A stretch of 64,000 nt of DNA. Source: Cryptomeria japonica (Eukaryota; Streptophyta; Pinopsida; Cupressales; Cupressaceae). Below, piece by piece: positions 44,651-57,372 of this stretch; the stretch's first letter is position 1, and the number at the start of each line of letters is the position of its first letter. Location: contig NC_081414.1 of NCBI RefSeq assembly GCF_030272615.1, positions 766,180,483 through 766,244,482 of the forward strand. Direction: 5' to 3'. Below the pieces are notes generated by a model. The model did not search any database. It saw only the letters and a program-made list of their open reading frames with translations, and had not been told where the DNA came from. The position numbers and the translations under genes are program-made.

Positions 44651-45405
44651 TGACACTAAGAGTGCATGAGGGATGTGCAACCAGTAAAAAAATCCTCCAC
44701 CAAAACACAATAAAAACCTAGTAGGGTGACTCAAAAGCCAACAACTAAACTAGAAAACCAGCAGAAGAGAGAGAAACCAAAACCCACTAAAAAACATAGA
44801 ACAACCATCCAATAAAGATACAAAGAAATGGTCTAATACATGGGTGCACTCTTTTCATACTGATCTTGGCACAAACTAAATACTTTATCAAAAAAAGACA
44901 CCTTTTTTCTCAATCCAATCCCAGAGCTAGAAGAGACCAATGTGGAATCATGGGTGGCTTTAATCAGAGACATTGGGGGGCTAGAACCCATAGTCAAGGA
45001 CTCCATGAATTTTCTTTTCTTCACCCTTTTTCTTTTCCATCTTATCTTAGATAGCATGTAGTGAGGAAATGTGCATATTAGCCACATTCTTGTAGGCAAG
45101 GTGAACCTCCTCAATTTTCTTTTTGAGTGCCTCCTAGGATTTCTTGACCTCTTCCAACTTGATTTTGATCCTTTCCATGTTGATCTTGGTGTTCATATCA
45201 TCAATATTCTCACCCACCTTATTATACTACCCCCATGATGCAAACAAGTTCATTGGCATTTTTGTACTCTTTTCTCATCTAAATCATCCATCCAAGTGTT
45301 AGCCCTGGCTTATGCCTCTACGGCCATCTCCAACTGATTAATTTTTTTAATAGCCACATTCATCCACCCACATAGCCCATTTAACAGGTCATCATCTATT
45401 AGGAT
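44650..45405 (-). other. Unassigned tail next to the LINE remnant
   Basis: A minus-strand frame (45114-44833) and the sequence before it read as a Lys/Glu-rich helical protein tail (VANMHIS, IRWKRKRVKKRKF). The T-rich minus-strand stretch (44690-44810) resembles a LINE 3' untranslated region. No domain is identified. Confidence 0.35.
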
Positions 45406-46196
45406 TGATGATAGTCCCAAAGATACTAAGAGGGGGGGGTGAATCAGTATCTAACCGGTTAACAGAATTTCTGACCTTATTAAGTATTTTGCATTCCAAA
45501 ATAATGTACTGGTAAACAAGAATTAATGTAGTAAATAAGAACAGTAAAGACAACATAGAAAGCACACCATAACACATGATGTTTAACGAGGAAACCCAGT
45601 GTGGGAAAAACCTCAGTGGGATTTGTGACCCACAATATTCACTCACTGGCCAATGAATGGATATTACTTACAAGAGGGGCCTACACATGCAAGAAGGCCA
45701 ACTGCCTAGAGCTCACTGCTCAATTACAAAAGGAAGTCTCACTAACTTACAAAATGGATTATGAGAATCCAATATAATGTACTGCTACAAAAAGAATCTT
45801 CTATGCCAGGTTCAGTACCAGTTTAAGCTCATACAATAACAATAAACCCTTCTACAAAATCTGCCTTAATATTCACTCTACATATCCATCATATCATATA
45901 TCCTCTCACATATATGTCTCACAAAATTATTTGCTAGATTTCATACTTATATATGAGTCTTATTACAACATGCCTTTTCGGCTTACAAGAAGATATTACA
46001 ATTAAATACAAAATACAATAATCAAAATCCTGTCGGCTAAGATGCTGGTAAACATTATTGTCACTGTCGGTAAACTATCTGCCGGTGTAGAGTCTATAGA
46101 TGTTGGTTCCTGTCGGTGCCATAAGATTGCAAGGTTGTCATCAATGACAATGCCTTCAATCACCTTTAACTACCATTAGAGTGTGCAATGCCAACA
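45406..46196 (-). repeat. Isolated Copia LTR (solo-LTR candidate)
   Basis: On the minus strand it starts TGTTGGCATTGCACAC (46196) and ends near CTTTGGGACTATCATCA (45406). It shares with the LTR at 26887-27664 the TTTTCCCACACTGGGTTTCC block, the CTAGGCAGTTGGCCTTCTTGCATGTG block and the end GATTCACCCCCCCC plus TCTTAGTATCTTTGGGA. No partner LTR, primer site or target duplication is visible, so it is either a solo LTR or a truncated remnant. Confidence 0.65.
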
Positions 46197-47439
46197 TCAT
46201 GTCTTTGCACATCATTATGCAAGTCCTTCATAATTTTAGTAAGGATTGAAATATAACTCGGTAGCTTGGTATTAGTAGAGGGGGAAGGGTTTGTGGGGGA
46301 AAGGCTGGGGTTAATATCAGCATTAGTAGTATTAGCAAGGGACCAATTCGAGCGCATGGTTTCTGAAGATTCCAACTCATCCGAGGAAAGAGACTTAAAG
46401 CCTAAGTCCTTAATCTTCATATTCTTGTGCATCTCAAGCTGGGCATCCATATTTTGGCCTTTTTTAGTGGCGAAAAAGGCCTTAAATTTGGCCATACCTA
46501 TAGATTTTTTCCTACTAGGTATTTTCGAACTTGAATACGACACTTCACCAAAATTGGAAGGAGTGACAATAAGATCAACATATAAATTGGGGTAATATAT
46601 GGACCCAATCTCAACAGAGGGGATCCCACCAAAGGGGGTTAAGGCCAAGTGGAAATCATACAAACTATGAATGAGGCCCTAATGAAGAGGGGGTTTACCA
46701 TCAACAATATCTTTAGAGACAAATTGAGATAAAGAGGACAAAACCCAAAAGGGAAATTCATTCTTACCTCATGGTGAAGATGATTCAACATGGGGAAAAT
46801 TTGTAGATGGAACCTTCTTTTCCTTCCATCCAAGGTGAAGTAATTCATGAACAAAAGGCCCACTCCATTAGGATACCAATAAGCTTTTCCCTATTATAAT
46901 CATTTTAATCCTATAAACCCCTTCCCCGGGTTCAAATAAACTATCAAAATCCTCCTTATAACTCTCATTGGTATTTTTAGGAAAGGAAACACCATCGAAG
47001 GCCAACCCATTCACTTTCATGATGGTTTCCACAAAAACCACAAAGGAAACACTCCCAATCTTGGTGGTACCATTATGCCAGGCCTAAACAAAAAAAGTAG
47101 AGATCTTAGGACTATGGCCAGTCATCCCCTCCACATAAGAATCCAAATTACCTTGAATCACCTTAATCGAAAGCCCCCCATTATTCTTGAATTTAGAGCA
47201 TTATTTAGGTTCAATTTGGTTCAAATTAACACCCATATCCAAAGAAGTTGAATCCAAATTGAGAAATCGATAGGTCTAAGGGATACAGTGGTAGGTGTTA
47301 CCAACAAAATTTAAATCCCGTCACCTCATCCAGCAAGGAAAGGAAAAGGTGAGAATGGAAAGTACCAAAAAGGAAATCTTGGGATTATACATCATTAATA
47401 GATAAGTCATTCAAAATCATGACACAAGCCACAATCAAG
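46197..47439 (-). other. Unrecognised minus-strand coding remnant
   Basis: Open pieces at 46863-46639 and 46663-46166 overlap in different frames. With the upstream sequence they read as a broken gene (VSFVVFVETIMKVNGLAFDG, FHLALTPFGG, SLSSDELESSETMRSNW). It has a Ser/Pro/Thr-rich tail that runs to the LTR edge. I do not recognise a family. Its position downstream of LINE RNase H suggests either read-through of the LINE 3' part or a separate older insertion. Confidence 0.3.
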
Positions 47440-48262
47440 ATTTTGTGCAGGTGAGTCCAGATTTTAAAACTATTAACAAATGCATTGAACTCCACCAACT
47501 TCTTTGCCATAGAGTTGACCTCCTATTACACATAGAAGAAGATAGCATCCCCAAGAATGGCAAGGAGAGCATGAAATTTGGAAATGAGAGAGGTCGTAAG
47601 CATTCAAATTGTATTGCAAGAACCTCCTTCAATAATGATGCATCTGAGTCCCTTTTCCCTGGCAGCAACTAACTCATAATAAATCGTTGTCACTTCATCC
47701 ATGCTGGAGCTTTGGATACCAAATTTTTCCACATAGGCAAGGATGAGGCCACCACATGAGTCTCTAATCACCTTGCCCCCCTACTTGACCTAGGTTACTA
47801 TGGGAAGACCCATAAAAAAATTCAACTTCAGCCAACCAGTGTCAGGGGCATCCATTTAATAGCATTGTGGAAACCAAGAGGAGGGGGAAAAAATCCAAAA
47901 AGGGTTGACTCCATATCCCAAGATATAGAGATCACCCAATCTAAAGGAAGCAAAGGGAGAGAATGTTTCCACTTCACAAAAAAAATATTATATTATCCTT
48001 GACATTAGAAATAATATTGTTGGTTAAACCATACATTTGCATCTTCTTTCCCTAAATATTCTAGTATTCCGCTCTTTCCACAAGCTACATCCATTCTGGA
48101 AAAAAATTGCCTCCACAACTCAAGAGATAGGGGATGATTGAAAGGCATAAACCCACCTGGTAGATTATCCTTAGTAGCATAATGTCAAACCCAATCTAGG
48201 AAAAACATGTCAGTAATCTTATGCCTAACATTCAAAGAGAAAGGACAATGGAAAAAAATATG
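47440..48262 (-). pseudogene. LINE zinc-binding end and RNase H domain
   Basis: The minus strand from 48262 reads FFHCPFSLNVRHKITDMF (the last Cys of the RT-associated zinc-binding motif), then a linker. RNase H follows from about 47850: WLKLNFFMG, VIRDSCGGLILAYVEKFG, the Glu-bearing helix ELVAARE, and IIIEGGSCNTI (the Asp of the usual EGDS motif reads Gly). The domain pattern is that of plant L1-type RNase H. Stops and a frameshift make it inactive. Confidence 0.65.
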
Positions 48263-49361
48263 TGATGGTCAGTAAAAATGACCTAGTAAAAAAATTTCAT
48301 GCCTTAGGTAAAATATGGGTCATCTGGATTTTATCTTGTTCTTTGTCTTGCACTTCAAGCTTAGGGTTCAGGGTTTTATCCATTTTATCTAAGTCTTGGT
48401 AAAAGCCCCTGAACTTGTTATAAACTCGCATTACTTTATCACTTAAATCTGAGGGTTCTAGTAACGTTGGTGGGGCCTTTTTATGTCCTAGGTATTTATT
48501 TTGTTTGGTGGGTCTTATGTTTTCCTCAGTCTACACTTTGATTTTCCTAGGTAGGTCCCCTTTAAGTATTTTGTCAACTTCTAAAATTTTCCTAATTCCA
48601 GCCTTAAGTTTTTTGCCGACATATTTGTGATAACAGTCGGGATACTAATGTTTCCCATTATTTGCACGTGTTAATGGATGGAGATCTTTTAATCATGATC
48701 ATAAAAATGCTCGGTCGTTAAGCGCCTAGAGAAGGCGCACACCATGGCTAGCAGAGTAAAATTCAGACAGATCTGATGGTTCTCGCTACCCCGCACTAGA
48801 ATGTGCTCAGAGGTTAATGATTGTGGTATCGCGAGATGATGCCATATGTCTAGGGCGGGCTGAGATAAGCCAAATGGTGGGAGCCACTAACAACAATGAA
48901 GACGATGATGAGTTGGAGATGTTGCATCATGCTTTTGATATTTCCACTTGCCACATGAGATGGTCAATGTCAGATTGACTAGTATGGATCTTGTGATGTG
49001 CCTTTGTGGAAAGAATCAATGGTCTAGTTTCAAACTTGGTTCAAATATGAATTTGATTCATTGTCCACTCCCGTGAGCAGTAATGGCGGACAAGGAAGTG
49101 ATGCTTGATTCTAAGATTGTAATAAAAGACTTTTCAGAATTATTTTCATTCACAAAGCGATCCAGAAGTAACCAGAAGGTGATGCTAGGACCGAAGAATA
49201 TCTGAGCGAGCTCTTGCAATGCAAAATTGAGGTTCACCAAGTGCATATAAAGCCAGTAAGTTTTCAAACTCCCCTTCTATGTTTTCAAAGCCTTTAAAAG
49301 CTATGAATTGTGTGAGATTGTGGTGAAAGGGTTGTGAATTGTTGTAGGGTTAAAATCTTGG

Positions 49362-49369
49362 TATAAAAG
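49362..49369 (+). promoter_or_regulatory. TATA-like box upstream of the cargo coding region
   Basis: TATAAAAG lies about 160 bp before the first candidate ATG (49532) of the coding region. It is a single short match and could be chance in AT-rich DNA. Confidence 0.3.
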
Positions 49370-49531
49370 GGGTGAGATTTTTTGTTTGTCTATGTCAAGA
49401 TTCGTAAATCTTGGGTTAAGCCCTAGTTTCCTCCTTCGTCTATTGGTGATTGTAGAAAAGGCCCTAATCTGATAAGATGGCTCTCTCATGGAACCACTCA
49501 GGACAGACAGAATATTTAAAGATGATTTTTT

Positions 49532-52500
49532 ATGATCTTTGTGGACCAATTGAAACCATCAACAAATGATAAGTATCAGGGGACGAGGGTCATTCAAGGA
49601 AAAACCCTAGCTGAAGGATTGGTTGATAAAGCATATGCTATTTTGAATGCTAGGGTACCCATGACTGGGGTGGATATGGTTAAATTATGATATGGGTAGA
49701 GGAATTTGCAGTCTCCATTCTCAAGTACATGGAAATATGATTTGGGAAAGTTAGTGGTGCCCAATGTATTCATGGACGTCGACCTTCTCAAGGCACTTGC
49801 AAACAAATATGACCTTGTTTCAAGAGTAATAAGGGGGAATGATGGAGAAGTTTTTTTGACAGTCTAAAGGGAGGAGTTCAAGAAAAAATTTATTTATATG
49901 AATCCTCTACCACCCTGCTTCAAGTGAATTTGAACGAAATAAAGGTTAAAAACTATATAATGAAAGGTTTTATCAAATCCAACCTTCTCCCAACTCATTT
50001 GGAAAAAGCAGAAGAAACAACATACCACATTGGCCCAAGTTCAATAGAGGCTTTTCCAATTGGTACTTTCGCCAAGTATTTATAGTCCACTTTCTTTTCT
50101 CTATTCCAGGTTTTAGGTTTTAGCCCTATTGCGGGTATGCCATCGAACTTCATGTATATGGCTATTCAGATTATACATCTTGATTTTGTAGTGGTTTTTG
50201 ATTTTGCACCGTATCTTGAAGATAAGATTCATGAGGGACTGTCGGATATTAAAAATAATGTATTAAGCACTAATTTCTATTGGTACTCATTGTTGATGCA
50301 TATGTTCTTATATATAAATGTATATTATTTTGAAGGTACCATGAATCTCAAAAGAATAGTTGATAGTGTTGAGATATCGGCGCAGCTATGGAGTATGGAT
50401 ATGTCATGGGACAAGATTCAGGCCAATTTTATGAGATTTGATAATGGTTTTGCTTATAGATTAAGGAAAAGATTGACAGTGAATCCACCAAGGATTCTTA
50501 CGCAGCTACATCATTTTTTGAGACCAAAGGAAAGGATGACAGTCATGAAAATTGAGCATAATTGAGGGATATTATCCCCTATCTATTCAGCACAGTCATT
50601 AGAGTTTATGGTTTCCTTGGTCAGCCACATGTGCTACCTTTTAATGTCCCTTTGAGATTAGGTTTTGTTGAAGTAATTTGCTAGATAGGTTGTATTCATG
50701 ATAGGGAATTGAAAGGTAAGGAAAAGGGAACTATCTTCCCTGATTACATTTTCATTCCATACTTTGCAATTATGAAAGGGTGATATGTGCATTTCAATAA
50801 ACTCTTTGCACCATATCACTTGGGAGTCAGTGTAATCAAGCACAGTGACCCAGAGGGATTCTATAATATTTGTAGGTAAAGAATAAAGGGAGTTGTATTG
50901 CCTCATGAACACAATTTTCCTAAAGATATAAATAGAAATGAATTTGATCCCACTACTCAATATTGGAGGAAGGAGAATTTGATAGCTTTCTGGAAGCTAT
51001 GGACAATTGTACAGAAAATGGATCCTATTTACGATCCATTAAGAAGCTTCACTCCTTTCTTTTCCAAAATTGATTTTATTATGAATAATTTTGATGAGTT
51101 GATCCTCATTTTGAAAGAAAAGAAGACCAAACTTGAAGAATCCCATGGCCACCAAGTTGAGATGAGAAAAATGCAGTGGCCTACACCTATTACATCTAAA
51201 TATGTAGCCCTAATTTGCCAAATGAGAATGAAGCAACCAAGATCACCTCATCCTCCACCTCATAGGAAGGATGGGATAGAAGAAACTAGACCTAGTTATG
51301 TGCCCCCTCCAAGGGATAGTATTGCGATAAAAAGAATAAGGGATGAGGAGAGTAGTGAAGAAGAGAGTGGCAGTGGTGGTGATAGTGGGAAGTTGGTGAG
51401 GAGGGAAGGAAAGAAAATAATGAAAGTAGAGCTAGCCCCAAAGGTGTGGGTTAGACCTCCAAAAGGAATCAAGATTATTGATCTTGAAGATTCAAACAGA
51501 ATTCCCTCACCACCACATGTGCCTTCTTCACCTCCCAAACAATTTGAAGAATAGGGAGAAGATCAGCAAATAGGAGAACAACAGGATGAAGACACAATTG
51601 AAATTACAAGTGCAGAAATGAAAATTGGTGTTCCTCTTGTGCCACCCACTCTAGAATTTGACATCACTCCTCTGGATATCCAGGGAAGAGTTTTTAGGGA
51701 TGCTAGGAAGGAGGCATGTGACAAATTCCTTGAGGATGAAGCTTTTGTGAAAATCTCAGTCTTCTTTCAAATGATGTGGAAGGTGAAAATAGATGAATAC
51801 AAGAAGAGAAGTGTTGAGAAAATGGCCCAAAGGCCAGACAGGTCTGACCAAGAAAATCAAGAACAGGTCAAGACTGAAATGATGGAGGAATTTAAAGAAA
51901 TCACTGCAGATGAAGGTAGGATGATTGTAAATCAAGTTGTTGTTTTATTTCTGCCAAAGTGGAACATAGCTGATGCAGTGGCCATTGATGAGATTAGGAA
52001 ATCAAAAGACCAACAGTTTAGTTCAGAAGAAGAAGCAAGGTTGGCATTATAAGGATCGGATTTTATAGATGATTATGCAACCTTGGCAATATGGTCACTA
52101 GAATAGGAGCCTAGGAGGCCTGATATAAATCCAAACCTGAAAGCAAGCCTCATCTTAAAGAGAGCCTCTGATACATTAAAAATTGAGGCCTCAAAGTTAG
52201 TTGTTAATATAGCCAAATTGGCCCATGAAACTACGAAAAGGGAGGCTAAAGAGAAGCAAGAATTAATGAAGAAAATTAAGAATCTTTTTAATGATTATAA
52301 TGCAGTTCAACAGAAATGTGTAGAGTTGTAGACTAAAGTTCAGCTCCTTGAAGAGAGACAACTAGGAGCACCTTCTTTAGTTCTTGCCATTTCATCAGTC
52401 TCATCAACATCAAGGTCTCCACCAATTTCACATATAGATGCATCAGTCCAGTTTGACAGTGAAACTGATACTCAAATAGCACCGCTAGTACCATATGTTG

Positions 52501-53257
52501 ATGAGGAACCTAAGCCCACTAGATCTACTGACCCAACAAGAGCTCAAATTTCAGAAAAAAATAATGAGTTCGAACAAAAGCTAAAGGAGTCAGAAGATCA
52601 ATCTACCAGTAAGAAAAGGGAGAGAGTCAGCTCTATATTGACTGATTTAAATGAGAAAGTAGACAGTAAACTAAATAGTATTCATTCTTTATATTCTGTA
52701 TTGTTTAATGCTATTCAAAGTTTTGATAAAGATAAAGAGGTAGCAATCCCATTATTCACAAAGTGGTTACAAAGGGGAAACGAGCTCAAGATAATGTCAA
52801 TGGCTGCAAAGTACCATGTTGAGAGGCCACCAATACTTCAGCCAGCTTATTTGTTGCTAAAATCAATGTAGGAAGCACTAATGTTGCTAGACAATATAGA
52901 AAGAAAATAAGAGAGTTGATGAGGACTTTTTGTGAGATGAATGAGACCCTTCTGCCTAGTATTGAGAATGAAAATGGGGCAATTAAGCCCTTACAGTTAT
53001 TGAAGGAAGAGGTAGAAAGATTCATCAACACACAGGTGGACATGATTTGTGATGACTTAGATACTACCATGTTGGAAGACATCATGGATAAGATAATATG
53101 CACGAGAACATTTTTTAAAACCTTTGAAAGGGAGGAAAATCAAGTTGCAATTAAGTACACTACTTACAAGGCAAAAGCTAACAAGGTTATGATTTTCAAA
53201 TGGCTGTCAGATGAGGAATATACTGAATGGAGTAGTACTCATTTAAAGGATGAATGA
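49532..53257 (+). pseudogene. Large unrecognised coding region of the TG...CA element
   Basis: The frame opens at ATG 49532 (MIFVDQLKPSTNDKYQG, then GKTLAEGLVDKAYAILNARV). It is later continued in shifted frames by 50137-50565, 50898-51554, 51618-52052, 52638-52871 and 52916-53257, so one gene of roughly 1,200 codons has been broken by frameshifts and stops. Features are an N-terminal globular part, a basic/acidic Ser-rich linker (about 51330-51420), a Pro-rich segment (SPPHVPSSPPKQF), a helical region (DEYKKRSVEKMAQRP) and coiled-coil stretches (about 52200-52350 and 52640-52740). It has no pol motif. Organisation resembles the extra coding region at 24145-26703, though I see no long identity. 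Function unknown. Confidence 0.5.
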
Positions 53258-54189
53258 GGATAGCAACTATTTAGTTAGCTAACTATGTGATGAGGAAGTC
53301 CAGCATACAGTTTTGATTACTTGTAACGGTCACTTTTTGGATGTGAATAGAAAGAAAGGTGGGCCCATCCCAAATCTTCATTGACAAAAGCAAAAGGAAA
53401 AAAGGATGCATAAAGTGTTATTCAGTCTTGGTTGTGACATTCCTTGGTTGTGACAGATTTCTCCTCTGGCCTGTAGCTTGTTTTTCTCCCTTATTTCTAT
53501 AAAATGGAATTCAAGGCCAAGAGACATGGTTACGAATTTGGTCTCTGCACTTAGTAATTTTAAAAAATTTCAGACTCATAAGGTTCATGTAGCAAGTTTT
53601 AGGTGGAAATGAGCAATTGTAAGGATTTTGCAAAGCAATAGATAAAAGTCTTATGTCTAGTTTCTTGCAAGTTCTTGAAGGAGTTATATGTAAATGGCCT
53701 TTATGACATAAATAGCGAATTAATTCAAAGGAAATATAATTATGATTTATTTCTCTCCATTATGCAATTCTATCATCTTTTGAATGAAATGTGATCAAAG
53801 ATGTCTTTCATTCAGTGCACTATTATGGTGTATGTGCTTTTTATTCATGCTTTGATCTAAGGGGTCAATTAAAATGCTTGAATTAGAATTACAGAGTGAT
53901 AGGGCTTGTTTATGGATTTGATAAGTAGTCTAGATCAAGGTTGTAGATTGAAAACATTGTAAGGCAGTGTTTTCTTAAGATCTACATGCTATTAGATTAA
54001 TTTTGTTGTAATTTCATTTATATCTTTTGAATTCAAGTGCCCAATGGAAGAAGGCACTATCCATAGTTAGTTATGAGTCCTTAGAGCCATTTCTCTGCTT
54101 TGTTCATCTGTATTTGTTACACAAATTGATCATTATTAGATTGCATTTCAATTTGTGTATATTGTTGTATATTTCAACCATGTCAAGAT
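53258..54189 (+). other. Non-coding right part of the TG...CA element
   Basis: This is AT-rich sequence without open frames of note. It continues after the nested Copia element at 60937-61244, which ends with GGGGAACCAACA. A TATA-like TATAAAATGG is near 53511. Nothing else is recognisable. Confidence 0.45.
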
Positions 54190-54194
54190 CCATT

Positions 54195-55292
54195 TGTTAA
54201 GAACCAGAAGGACAACTGAGAAGGGGGGGTGAATCAGTTGTCAATGAATTTCAACCCAATTATAACTTAATCAAACTTAATACTTAATATCGGTAAACCA
54301 AACTTAATGTCGGTTAACACATTAGCAGTTAATATCAATACCAATGAAACTTAATGCATGAAACAGAAAGAGAAACAACATCCACAACACATAACAAAGA
54401 GATTTTGACGTGGAAATCCTGTAAGGGGAAAAACCATAGTGGGAAACCTTACCCACAATGAGATGATACTACTGCAGGTAGTATATATATACAAATGGGC
54501 TCTACACATGCAAAAAGGCCAACCGCCTAGAGCACATTGCTCAAATGGGAGTCGCAATGACTACAGTAGGATGGTTAAATCCTAGAATAATGTACTACTC
54601 AAAATAGCATCTCCAATGCTGGATTCAGTATCGGTTAAGCTCTGATAAACACCTTCAAAACTTCCTTGAACCTTCTCTATGGTCTTCTCATATGATCTTC
54701 AATATTCGCACATACCATGTTCCAATACCATACCATAACCATGTCATATGTTTATCTCATAAATGAGATCTTACATATATACAAAACCTAAGACCAAATG
54801 TGTAGGTCGTCTCACTAAGAATATTACAATTAAATCAATTACAAATAAGTCTTGATGTGATGCATCATGTCAGCTCAATACATTTACAACAATATCCAAT
54901 AAATAAATCATCTCTATAATGTGTTGTACTGATCTAGAATAGATAACGTATATCGATCCATAACCTAGACCAATCCGCCGGTAATAGCAAATATGTCAAC
55001 CCGATTAGACCAATAACCAAAACACCAAAAACAAGTATCCAAACCATGTCTTTGACATAATCAAGTGATCTCCAAATGATAACAAGTCATCATCAGTGTC
55101 AGTGAACCATATAACCTGTCAGTGAGCATATATCGGTGACTGTGCATGTCACTAACCTTGTCGGTGAACACAATGTGTCAGTTCATCAGTAAACCAATAT
55201 AACCATAGTGCCAAATCAACAATGTAGATCTCCAGAAGGATAAGTGTTGACATCAATGACAAAACTAATGCAACACATCCATAATACCAACA
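54195..55292 (-). repeat. 3' LTR of the Copia element (left copy)
   Basis: The plus strand starts TGTTAAGAACCAG and ends AATACCAACA. It contains GAGAAGGGGGGGTGAATCAGTTG near its start and a TATATATA segment at 54482-54491 that may serve as the TATA box on the minus strand. Confidence 0.92.
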
Positions 55293-55319
55293 ATCTCCCC
55301 CTTTGGCATTGATGGCAAC
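55247..55319 (-). other. Potential stem-loop bracketing polypurine tract and LTR start
   Basis: On the minus strand arm 1 (TTGCCATCAATGCCAA, 55318-55303) abuts the polypurine tract AAAGGGGGAGAT (55304-55293). Arm 2 (TTGTCATTGATGTCAA, 55262-55247) is in U3. Fourteen of 16 positions pair around a 40-nt loop. Confidence 0.55.
55293..55304 (-). other. Polypurine tract of the Copia element
   Basis: The minus strand AAAGGGGGAGAT directly precedes the LTR start TGTTGG. This is the typical plus-strand primer of plant Copia elements. Confidence 0.88.
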
Positions 55320-55599
55320 ACTAGATTGAAAAACATCTAAGTGCCAAAACAGAATGCCAAAAACCAAAAACCAACAATCTCCAAAATAGATCAATACCAA
55401 AAATCAAAACCAAAATACAAAGGGTATATATCTCTCCCCCAATGAATAATATCTTTGAAAAGAATTTTTTTTCATAGATCTCTCTCCCCCTTTGACATCA
55501 AATGCCAAAGAAGTTAAGAAGAAATACCAGAACATACAACCAACTACTCCCCCTGATAAGTATCTCTCCTCCATCAAAGCTAGAAAAAAGATTTATCTA

Positions 55600-56520
55600 T
55601 TAGTTTCTGTCGATTTGATTCCAATCTTCAATCATTTAAGTCTCTACCAGTGAGGGTATTACCCCAAGCTTCTCTCTGAGATATTCAAAGGTTTCCTTAG
55701 GCAAAGGCTTTGTAAAGATATCTGCAAACTACTCTTTAGTATTCACATAAACCAATCTTACTTCATTTGCTTCAACATTCTCTTTCAGAAAATTATATTT
55801 GATAGAAACATGCTTAGTCTTAGAGTGAAATATCGGATTCTTTGATATATCAATTGTTGTTGAATTATCACAATAAATGATTATAGGTTCTTTGCATTTT
55901 ACCTTTATGTCCTTCAACATTTGCTTAATCCATAATACCTGAGTACAATTAGTTACTGCTACAACATATTCTAATTATACTATTGATAATGATGTACAAC
56001 TATGCTTCTTGCTTATCCATGAAATCAATCTGCTACCAAGAAAGAATGCACCGCCAGTGGTACTCTTTCTGTCATCTACATCTCTTGCCCAATTTGCATT
56101 GGTGTATGCACATAAATCAAAATTTTCATCTTTAGGATACCATAAACCAAGATTTGTTGTGCCTTGTAGATACCGGAAAATCCTTTTTACTGTTGATTCA
56201 TGATTTTCTTTAGGATTACTCTGAAATCTTGAAACAATACATATTTCATCCATTATATCAGGTCTAGTTTGTGTCAAATACAGTAAACCTCCAATCATAG
56301 ATTTGTATCTTGTCGGATTAACACGAGTTGAATCATCCTTCAATGTCAATTTATCAGTTGTAGTCATAGGAGTACTTACCGGTTTAGAGTTTTCCATACC
56401 AAATTTCTTCAGTAATTCCTTCAAGTATTTTGTTTGACATATGAATATACCTCTATCAATTTGTGAAATCTGCAATCCTAAAAATAATTTTATCTCCCCA
56501 ATCATAGACATTTCAAATTC
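55600..56520 (-). pseudogene. pol: Copia RNase H and RT end
   Basis: The minus strand reads MSMIGEIKLFLGLQISQ, QTKYLKELLKKFGM (RT thumb), YKSMIGGLLYLTQTRPDI, VKRIFRYLQGTTNLGL. RNase H follows: the segment AYTNANWARDVDDRKSTTGG carries the first acidic site (the usual D-A-D-W-A reads TNANWA, so a catalytic Asp appears lost). Then come LEYVVAVTNCTQVLWIK, YCDNSTTIDISKNP (Asp intact), KHVSIKYNFLKENV and ADIFTKPLP. Stops occur near 55977 and 55729. Confidence 0.87.
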
Positions 56521-56523
56521 TTC

Positions 56524-57222
56524 CTACATCTTGTTAGCAAAGTCCTTACACAATCCATCTTCTCCTCCAAAAATGATATCATCAACAAAAACTCCAATAA
56601 CCAAGATGTCATTATTAGTCACTTTGTAATATAAGTTGTTGTTAGCATTACCTTTAGTGTAACCAAGCTTTAAAACATATTTGTCCAATCTAGCATACCA
56701 AGCTCTAGGAGCTTTCTTCAATCCATACAAATCTTTCCTTAATCTGCAAACCATATCTTTAACATTTTTCAATGAAAATCCATTAGGTTGTTCAATGTAA
56801 ACTTCTTCTTCAAGATCACCATTCAAAAATGCACATTTTATATCCATCTAATATACTTTATAGTTCTTATGAGCTGCAAATGCAAGAAATAATCTAACTG
56901 CCTCAATTCTAGCTACTGGTGCAAAGGTTTCATTATAATCAATTCCCCCTTTCTGGGAATATCCTTTACAAACTAATCTTGCTTTGTTCCTAATTACCTT
57001 ACCATCTTCATTAAGTTTATTTCTGAATACCCATTTAGTTCCAATTACATTTTTGTATTTAGGTCGGGAAACCAATGTCCATGTATTGATCTTTTCAATT
57101 TGTTCTAATTCATCTTCCATTTCTTTAATCCAATGTTCATCTTGACATTCTTCAATAACAGATGCTGGTTCAATTTGAGAAATTAAGCATACCTCTTCAT
57201 TTTCTAGTCTTCCTCTTGTCAT
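56524..57222 (-). pseudogene. pol: Copia reverse transcriptase
   Basis: The minus strand reads GTKWVFRNKLNEDGKVIRNK, ARLVCKGYSQKGGIDYNETF, then motif A MDIKCAFLNGDLEEEVYIEQ, LYGLKKAPRAWYARLD, and the catalytic box VFVDDIIFGGED. The catalytic Asp residues are intact. One stop lies at about 56848 between the VARIEAVRLF and DIKCAFLNG segments. Confidence 0.88.
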
Positions 57223-57372
57223 AACACCTTGATACTTATTCCCAATTATCTAATTTTCTAAGTGATTCAGTCTTACATACCTGGGTTTATTCACATGTTG
57301 ATGTTCTTCAGTCACTGTGGAATTCTCTGATGATGTCAGTGTGACTGGATCTACATTCTATACCAGTACACT

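Noticed and set aside
45401-46201. Target duplication for the isolated Copia LTR
   Set aside because: The flanks AGGAT and TCATG do not match, so solo-LTR status remains unproven.
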